The notes below the pieces were generated by a model. It saw nothing but the letters and a program-made list of their open reading frames with translations. It ran no database searches and had not been told where the DNA came from. A stretch of DNA of 64,000 nt from Pseudoruegeria aquimaris (GTDB lineage: Bacteria > Pseudomonadota > Alphaproteobacteria > Rhodobacterales > Rhodobacteraceae): positions 124,001-188,000 of the forward strand of contig NZ_FWFQ01000001.1 in the NCBI RefSeq assembly GCF_900172235.1, read 5' to 3'. The position numbers and the translations under genes were made by a program. This document shows, one piece after another, positions 58,458-64,000 of this stretch. The first letter of the stretch is position 1; each line of letters begins with the position of its first letter.

Positions 58458-59777
58458 TCACCGCGCCACCACGAGATCCACCTGCAGGCCGCCCAGTTCC
58501 GCGCTGCGTCCCAGCCGCAGCGTGCCGCCGTGGCTGCGGGCGATGTCGAGCGCGATCGACAGGCCCAGCCCCACGCCCGAGCCCCTGTTCTGGTTGCGGG
58601 CCGGCTCCAGCCGGAAGAAGGGTTTGAGCGCGTTCTCCCAATCCTCCTCGGGGATGCCGGGGCCGTCGTCCTCCACCCGGAAGACGAGGGCCTCTTCCGT
58701 CATCGACAGGCTCACCCGGCAGCGGTTGCCATAGCGCACCGCGTTGCCCACGAGATTCTCCAGCGCCCGCTGCACGGCGACCGGGCGCAGCATCGCCTCG
58801 CCCGTGGCCTCCACCGCCCCGAGCGCCACCTCCTGCCCGCCGCGGCGGGCGTTCTCCACCACGCGCTCCACGAGCGCGGCCGGGTCCGTCGGCTCGGGCT
58901 GCTCGGTGCCCTGCCCCCGCGCGAAACTGAGGAAGGCGTCGAGCAGCTGCTCCATATCCTCCACGTCCCGGTTCAGGGCCCGCACCTCCTCGGTGTCGTC
59001 CATCATGGAGAGCCCCAGTTTCAGCCGCGTGAGCGGCGTGCGCAGATCGTGGCTGACGCCGGAGAGCATCAGCGTGCGCTGCTCGATCTGGCGCTCGATC
59101 CGGTTGCGCATGTTCAGGAAGGCCTGGCCCGCCGCGCGCACTTCCAGCGCGCCGGAGGGGCGGTAGTTCACCGACTGCCCGCGCCCGAAGGCCGAAGAGG
59201 CCTCCGACAGCCGCTTGATCGGCCGCAGCTGGTTGCGCAGGAAGAGATAGGCGATGATCGTCATCAGGATCGCGGTGAAGACGGTGAGCACCAGCAGCTG
59301 GTGCGGGTTGGAGGCCGTGACCCGGCGGCGGGAAAACTCCACGTCCACGGGGCCGTGGCGGGTCTCCAGCGACAGCAGCACGCGGGCGTTCTTGCTCACC
59401 AGATCGATGCCCTGGATGGTGTCCATGCGCGCGCGCAGCACCTCGATGGCGGTCTTGCCCGTCAGATCGTAGAACAGCCGCTTGTCCCCCTCGATCCCCT
59501 CGCCGGGCACCACGATGTCGAACCGCAGCGGCTCCCCGAGGCTGCGGGTGATGAGCTGGGCCGTCTCGGCGTTGGGGGCGCTGTTGACGAGATCCACGAT
59601 GTAGCGCAGCTCGATGACGACGTTGGAGGTCATCTGTTCGGTCACGCCCTCGAAATGGCGCTGCAGGAAGACGATCGAAACCACCAGCTGCAAGGTCACG
59701 ATCGGCAGGATCAGGATCAGGGCGGCCCTTTGATAGAGGCCGCGGGGCATGTAGCGTTTCAGCCAGTCGAAATTCAT
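58458..59777 (-). CDS. Sensor histidine kinase (EnvZ-like)
   Basis: A 439-residue kinase. Transmembrane segments at about 18-38 and 160-180 enclose a periplasmic sensor region. A HAMP linker (QLRPIKRLSEASSAFGRG) leads to the H-box SGVSHDLRTPLTRL with phospho-acceptor His243, then the N-box ALENLVGNAVRYGN, G1 DDGPGIP and G2 GSGVGLGLSIA. It resembles the EnvZ group. No response regulator gene is adjacent on either side, so it is an orphan at this locus. Confidence 0.93.
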   Translation of the reverse strand: MNFDWLKRYMPRGLYQRAALILILPIVTLQLVVSIVFLQRHFEGVTEQMTSNVVIELRYIVDLVNSAPNAETAQLITRSLGEPLRFDIVVPGEGIEGDKRLFYDLTGKTAIEVLRARMDTIQGIDLVSKNARVLLSLETRHGPVDVEFSRRRVTASNPHQLLVLTVFTAILMTIIAYLFLRNQLRPIKRLSEASSAFGRGQSVNYRPSGALEVRAAGQAFLNMRNRIERQIEQRTLMLSGVSHDLRTPLTRLKLGLSMMDDTEEVRALNRDVEDMEQLLDAFLSFARGQGTEQPEPTDPAALVERVVENARRGGQEVALGAVEATGEAMLRPVAVQRALENLVGNAVRYGNRCRVSLSMTEEALVFRVEDDGPGIPEEDWENALKPFFRLEPARNQNRGSGVGLGLSIALDIARSHGGTLRLGRSAELGGLQVDLVVAR

Positions 59778-59821
59778 GGCATCACCCTAGCGTTGCCCCG
59801 AAACGGAAGAAAGCGCCATTC

Positions 59822-60760
59822 ATGCAAGCCGCCCCGCAAGCCCCGGAAGACGCCGCCCTTTTCGCTCCGATCCCCGGCGAGGCGGAGGTGCTCCGCCCCG
59901 GTCTGCGACGGGTGCTGGCGCCCAACCCCTCGCCGATGACCTTCCGCGGCACCAACACCTACCTCCTGGGAGAAGACGATCTCGCCGTGATCGATCCGGG
60001 CCCCGACACGCCCGCCCACCTCGAAGCCCTCCTCGCCGCGATCGGCGACGCGCCCGTCACCGCCATCCTCGTGACCCACAGCCACCGCGACCACAGCCCC
60101 CTCGCGCGCCCGCTTTCCGAAGCCACCGGCGCGCCGGTGCTCGCCTTCGGAGACAGCGCCGCCGGGCGCAGCCCGATGATGGCCGCCCTCGCCGGCTCCG
60201 GCGCGCTGGCCGGCGGCGAAGGGGTCGATGCCGACTTCCGCCCGGACCGCTGCCTGGCGGACGGTGAAATGCTGTCGGGCCGGGGCTGGACGCTCGAAGC
60301 GCTGCACACCCCCGGCCACATGGGCAACCACCTGTGCTTCAGCGATGGCGCGGCGATCTTCTGCGGCGATCTGGTGATGGGCTGGGCCTCCACGATGGTG
60401 TCCCCGCCCGACGGCGATCTCGCCGCCTTCCGCGCCTCCTGCGCGCGCCTGCGCGCCCGGCCCGAGCGGTTCTACCTGCCGGCCCACGGCGCGCCGCTCC
60501 ACGAGCCCCACGCGCGACTTTCATGGCTGCTGGCGCACCGCGACTCGCGCGAACGCCAGATTCTCGACTCCCTGCGGCAGGCGCCCGGAACGGCCGGCCA
60601 ACTGGCGCGCCGAATCTACACCGAGACTCCGGAGGCGCTTCTGCCCGCCGCAGCCCGCAACGTTCTCGCCCACCTGCTGGATCTCACCGCCCGCGGCCAC
60701 GCGAAGGCCACCCCAGAACTCACGGAACAGGCTGAATTTTCTCTTGTTTCAGACGTTTGA
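59822..60760 (+). CDS. MBL-fold metallo-hydrolase (LACTB2-like)
   Basis: A 312-residue protein with a metallo-beta-lactamase fold (about residues 35-240): TNTYLLGEDDLAVIDPGPD, the metal motif THSHRDHS, HTPGHMGNH and CGDLVMG, ending in the LPAHG element. A winged-helix-like C-terminal part follows (LAHRDSRERQILDSL), as in the LACTB2/GLX2-related group, some of which are RNA endonucleases. The substrate is not known. It is divergent from the kinase gene. Confidence 0.88.
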   Translation: MQAAPQAPEDAALFAPIPGEAEVLRPGLRRVLAPNPSPMTFRGTNTYLLGEDDLAVIDPGPDTPAHLEALLAAIGDAPVTAILVTHSHRDHSPLARPLSEATGAPVLAFGDSAAGRSPMMAALAGSGALAGGEGVDADFRPDRCLADGEMLSGRGWTLEALHTPGHMGNHLCFSDGAAIFCGDLVMGWASTMVSPPDGDLAAFRASCARLRARPERFYLPAHGAPLHEPHARLSWLLAHRDSRERQILDSLRQAPGTAGQLARRIYTETPEALLPAAARNVLAHLLDLTARGHAKATPELTEQAEFSLVSDV

Positions 60761-60835
60761 GAAAACGCCGATCGGCGCCGGGCTGATCGCGCCGAAAAAA
60801 ATTGCATCGAAATCGCATTTTTGTCGCGAAACCCT

Positions 60836-60865
60836 CTGGACCTCCCCGAACAGCATGGGTATATC
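60836..60865 (+). promoter_or_regulatory. Possible promoter of tRNA-Asn
   Basis: CTGGAC, 18 bases, TATATC, 11 bases before the tRNA. The -35 element is weak compared with the other tRNA promoters here. Confidence 0.4.
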
Positions 60866-60876
60866 CCCCCTCGTGT

Positions 60877-60951
60877 TCCGGCGTAGCTCAGCGGTAGAGC
60901 AGTTGACTGTTAATCAATTGGTCGTAGGTTCGATCCCTACCGCCGGAGCCA
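60877..60951 (+). tRNA. tRNA-Asn (GUU)
   Basis: A 75-base cloverleaf with acceptor TCCGGCG/CGCCGGA, anticodon loop CTGTTAA (anticodon GUU) and encoded CCA. Confidence 0.97.
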
Positions 60952-61114
60952 ATCTTCCCCTCTAGAACGATTGGTTGCACTTCCTGCTTCTGGCAGTGAT
61001 TGCATTGCGTGTGCGGCTCCCGCCGTGGCCGGCACACCACCCGCCCGTCGCCACCTTGCCGCCCCCGCGGCCCGCGCGCCCGAGGCCCGTGGCGCGCAGG
61101 CGAACCTGCGGCCC

Positions 61115-63085
61115 TCACTCGACTGCCGAATGTGCTTCGGGGATGAAGAACGTCGGGCGGGACGCCTCCACGCAGCGCTCATCTAGGGCTCGGCCCGGCG
61201 CCGTCAGGAAGGCGAGCGCCATGTCGGCCACGCAGGGCTGGTAGGCGATTGCGCCGTGGCCGGCTTCGGGAATCACGAAGGTCTGCGCGTTGGGCAGGGT
61301 TTCGGCCGCGAGGGCCGCCCAGCCGGGGGCCGTCTGGACGTCCCAGTCGCTGCCGATCGACAGCACCGGGACCTCCGACCGGACCGGAACGTGGAACCCC
61401 GCGCGCGGGGCCGCGTCAAAGGCGGTGCAGGCGGCGAAGAATTCACGCGCGGGGCCATCGTAGACCAACGCGGCCTCCGGCCATGGCAGCGCGGCGGAGA
61501 CCGCGCGGAAGCCTTCGTAGCCGTTGAACGGAATGCTTTCCTGACAGGCGTAGATCCAGAGATGGAGATCCCCCACCCTCGCTGCCAGCGTGTCGCCTAT
61601 GTCGGCCTCGACGGCGCGGAAAACGGCCGAAAGTTCGCGCTCCGACATCGCTTCCACGAGGCGTGCAAGCCGCTCCCGATTCTCCGGCGGGAAGGTCTCG
61701 TCGATGAAGGCCCTGAGCGCGGCCCGCCCTTCGGGCGCCTCCCGCAGGCGGGCGAAGCGCTCCAGGGCGGCGCGCAGCTTTTCGCCGTCCGCGAAGAGGC
61801 TTTCGGACGCGCGCAGCATCTCGTCGTCGAAGATTCGGGCCAGCGGCGCATCGGTTTCCGCCAGCCGGGTGCGCAGCCTGTCGATGGCGGTATCGAGGGC
61901 CGCGCTGCTGTCGGCCGCCAGTTCCGCCAGCGCCGCCGCCGCATCCACCGCCGCCTCTTCGGTCTCGGTCAGCCGCGCCCGCACGGTATCGAGAACCGGC
62001 GCCCTGCCGATCTCGCCGCCGGCGGCCGCGAAACGGTCCAGCACCGGGGTGCCCTCCTCGATATGCGCAAGCTCGTGGATGAGCGCGGGAATATAGGGGG
62101 TGAGACCGCTTGGCGCGGCATAGGTCCCGTTGCGCGCCATGAAGGGCGCAAGCACCACCTCAACCGGCAGCGGCGCTCCGTCCGCATCGGTCAGGGTGCC
62201 GGCGGTGGCCCTGTCCAGCGTCGCGCGCAGATCGGTGCGGAAATCCGGATAGGCGGCGTTGCAGGCGGCATCCGCCTCGCAGCCCGCGATCGTCAGCTCG
62301 ATGACCTGCGACAGCGGCACGGCGAGCGTGTCGTAGAGCGGGATCTGCAGCGGCGCCACCCCGTCGATGACCGCCGCCCGGATCGGGCCGGGCCGGCTGC
62401 GCAGCATTTCCAGCGCCAGCCGCGTGCCGTAGGAAATGCCGTAGAGATTGTAGCCTTCATAGCCGAGAGCCTGCATCAGGGCGGCGGCGTCGCGTGCGTT
62501 CTCGGCGGTGTTGTAGGCGCTCAGATCCGCGCCCGACGCCTTGATCTCGGCAACGCAGGCCTGAAGCTGCGCCGACGGGCGCATCTCGCCCCCTTCCCCG
62601 GTGACCATCGAGAACCGCCCTTCCACCACATCTGCGATCGAGGCATCGAAAGCCGCGCGACAGGTGGCGGAACGGCCGGACAAAGCAGCCGCGCGCTGGT
62701 CGAACATCACGATGTCGCGGGTCCGGCGCAGGGGCGCGAAGATCTCGGAGAAGGTTTCGATCCGCGAGACGATCCCGTACCCCGGCCCGCCATGCAGGTG
62801 CAGCACCGGATCGGGCTCCGGATAGGTGGACCGGGCCTTCATGACGGTGAAGAACAGATCGATGCGGCGGCCGGCCGGATCGGCGTGGCGTTCCGGCACG
62901 TTCACCGTGCCGCAGAGGATGGTTTCTCCCTCCACCTCGTCACGGCCCAGCGGCCCGGGGCACGGCGCGAGGGTGACAGGGTAGTCGGGGTCCGCGCCGC
63001 CGGAAGCCAGGGCCTTGAAGGACTCCGGCATGTCGGGAGGGCCGGAGATGGAGGCGATCAGCGCCAGAATGTTTGCCAGATCCAT
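61115..63085 (-). CDS. Large alpha/beta hydrolase (tripeptidyl aminopeptidase/proline iminopeptidase-like)
   Basis: A 656-residue protein; ATG 63085 has GGGAG six bases upstream. N-terminal half: oxyanion HGGPGYG, nucleophile Ser in YGISYGTRLAL. C-terminal part: Asp in SIGSDWDVQT and His in IPEAGHGAIAY, with the conserved C-terminal TAP-like domain. A large helical insert (about 330-510) separates them. The start is weakly hydrophobic (ANILALIASIS), so export is uncertain. Family members cleave peptides from the N terminus; the substrate here is unknown. Confidence 0.83.
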   Translation of the reverse strand: MDLANILALIASISGPPDMPESFKALASGGADPDYPVTLAPCPGPLGRDEVEGETILCGTVNVPERHADPAGRRIDLFFTVMKARSTYPEPDPVLHLHGGPGYGIVSRIETFSEIFAPLRRTRDIVMFDQRAAALSGRSATCRAAFDASIADVVEGRFSMVTGEGGEMRPSAQLQACVAEIKASGADLSAYNTAENARDAAALMQALGYEGYNLYGISYGTRLALEMLRSRPGPIRAAVIDGVAPLQIPLYDTLAVPLSQVIELTIAGCEADAACNAAYPDFRTDLRATLDRATAGTLTDADGAPLPVEVVLAPFMARNGTYAAPSGLTPYIPALIHELAHIEEGTPVLDRFAAAGGEIGRAPVLDTVRARLTETEEAAVDAAAALAELAADSSAALDTAIDRLRTRLAETDAPLARIFDDEMLRASESLFADGEKLRAALERFARLREAPEGRAALRAFIDETFPPENRERLARLVEAMSERELSAVFRAVEADIGDTLAARVGDLHLWIYACQESIPFNGYEGFRAVSAALPWPEAALVYDGPAREFFAACTAFDAAPRAGFHVPVRSEVPVLSIGSDWDVQTAPGWAALAAETLPNAQTFVIPEAGHGAIAYQPCVADMALAFLTAPGRALDERCVEASRPTFFIPEAHSAVE

Positions 63086-63345
63086 CACGTGCTCCCGAAA
63101 ACCGTTTCCTGTGCAATACCCGCGCCCCATTGGCGCAGGCCGGACAGCGCCGGTCAAGAGTCGGCCATGACTGCGGGCGTCTGCGGGCGGCCCATCCGGG
63201 CGCATCAGACCGCCGGTGCATCGCCCGCCCATCTGCTCCGCAGCGCCCACCTGCTCCCCAAGGGACTGTTTTCTTTCCTCCTTCGCCGACTGCCCCTATC
63301 CTGAGGCAAATCCTGCCGCCGCCCGTCGCACGAAAGTCCCTGCCC

Positions 63346-64000
63346 ATGCCTTCAGCTCCCCAGCTCACCCAAATCGCCGGCTGGCTGCGCCGCACGAGCC
63401 GCATCCTCTGGGTGCGCGTGGCGCTGATGAGCGCGCTGGCGGTGGTGGCCGCGCTCTCGGCACTGCTGCTCGATCCGCTGCTGCCCGCCACCACGCAGGA
63501 ACGGTTCTCGGCCCAGACGATCCTGCCGGTGCTCACCATCCTCGCCAACGGCATGCTCGCCGTGGCAACGTTCTCGCTGGGCGTGATGGTCAGTTCGCAC
63601 CGCACGCTGGCGCAGCAGTCCACGCCGCGCATCCACCGGCTGCTGCTGCAGGACACCTCGACCCAGACGATGCTGGCCACCTTCATCGGCGCCTTCGTCT
63701 TCGCGCTGGTGGCGATCATCCTGTTCAACGCCGGCGTCTACAGCCCCGGCGGCGCCGTCGTCGTCTTCGTGGCGACGCTGGGCGTGGTGCTGGCGATCGT
63801 CCTTTCGCTGATCCGCTGGATCGCCCGCCTGACGCGGCTGGGCAGCCTCGACGACGCGCTGGACCAGGCCGAGGCGGCGGCGGCGGAGACGCTCGCCTAT
63901 GCCCACCGGATGCCACGGCTCGGCGCCCGGCCGGTGGCGGCGGCGGCGGGCGAAGGCCGCTTCACCGAAACCTACGGCGCGCCGGCCTCGGGCTACCTGC
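63346..64000 (+). CDS. DUF2254 membrane protein, N-terminal part (3' end outside window)
   Basis: The frame is open from ATG 63346 to the end of the window (218 residues seen). Four hydrophobic segments are visible, with FSAQTILPVLTILANGMLAV and FSLGVMVSSHRTLAQQSTPR matching the DUF2254 opening. The family is of unknown function. The frame is plain and in phase throughout the visible part, so no damage is evident. Confidence 0.85.
   Translation, partial: MPSAPQLTQIAGWLRRTSRILWVRVALMSALAVVAALSALLLDPLLPATTQERFSAQTILPVLTILANGMLAVATFSLGVMVSSHRTLAQQSTPRIHRLLLQDTSTQTMLATFIGAFVFALVAIILFNAGVYSPGGAVVVFVATLGVVLAIVLSLIRWIARLTRLGSLDDALDQAEAAAAETLAYAHRMPRLGARPVAAAAGEGRFTETYGAPASGYL

Noticed and set aside
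61256-63304. 682-codon plus-strand frame opposite the large hydrolase
   Set aside because: Antisense; the minus frame has the full hydrolase triad.

Overview
The window is a dense, GC-rich chromosomal segment of an alphaproteobacterium, most likely a marine-type Rhodobacterales (Rhodobacteraceae/Roseobacteraceae). The grounds are an ALA synthase-type hemA, an SOS box of the alphaproteobacterial GTTC-N7-GTTC type in front of uvrA, two Hint-domain (Hedgehog/intein fold) proteins, the bactofilin/M23 and RodZ-like/ispG gene pairs, and a frameshift-free prfB. Genus cannot be read from the sequence alone. About 57 protein genes and six tRNAs fill the window; only one gap exceeds 300 bases (52406-53007). 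No insertion sequence, phage, CRISPR array or rRNA was seen.

Layout. 1-2294: end of a valine catabolism operon (acyl-CoA dehydrogenase, 3-hydroxyisobutyryl-CoA hydrolase, mmsB), translationally coupled. 2511-9357: an anchor-L/Hint protein, uvrA with its LexA site, and a divergent von Willebrand protein with five tandem beta-type repeats. 9467-17320 (minus strand): lpd, a DUF924 protein, an MFS transporter, queA and an AsmA/YhdP-like giant envelope protein. 17411-20697: bcp, a ferritin-like protein, an M23 peptidase and a bactofilin, all closely packed. 20798-28580: LysR regulator, DUF2189 membrane protein, prfB, PBP1a, a methyltransferase and a cell-wall amidase. 28619-34569: aminotransferase, M48 protease plus DsbA-like oxidoreductase, two membrane-anchored alpha/beta hydrolases. 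34643-39125: ispG, RodZ-like protein, hemA, a small secreted protein.

39308-45700: an M20 peptidase, a small GlsB-type membrane protein, a probable haloacetate (fluoroacetate-type) dehalogenase, the second Hint protein, a thioesterase, two identical tandem tRNA-Asp genes, a pirin and a small lipoprotein. 45788-52405: tRNA-Val(UAC), a fused two-subunit 2-oxoacid dehydrogenase E1 coupled to a FabD-like acyltransferase, tRNA-Val(CAC), a divergent HU-like protein and lon. 53008-57343: sufE, a lipoprotein, rnd, purN-purM and a CAU tRNA (probably Ile2). 57446-64000: a CDF-family transporter, an orphan histidine kinase, an MBL-fold hydrolase, tRNA-Asn, a large secreted-type alpha/beta hydrolase and the start of a DUF2254 membrane protein.

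Most genes are housekeeping or envelope functions. The more unusual material is: (i) three genes (prfB, amidase, rnd) whose stop codons lie inside short tandem duplications of 14-19 bases; (ii) the vWA protein with five approximately 85-residue repeats; (iii) the two Hint proteins that share an unusual C-terminal tail; (iv) the fused E1/FabD-like gene pair without E2 or E3; (v) the dehalogenase with an intact fluoride pocket; and (vi) an HU-like protein lacking the usual DNA-arm tip. None of these can be called a new system from sequence alone.
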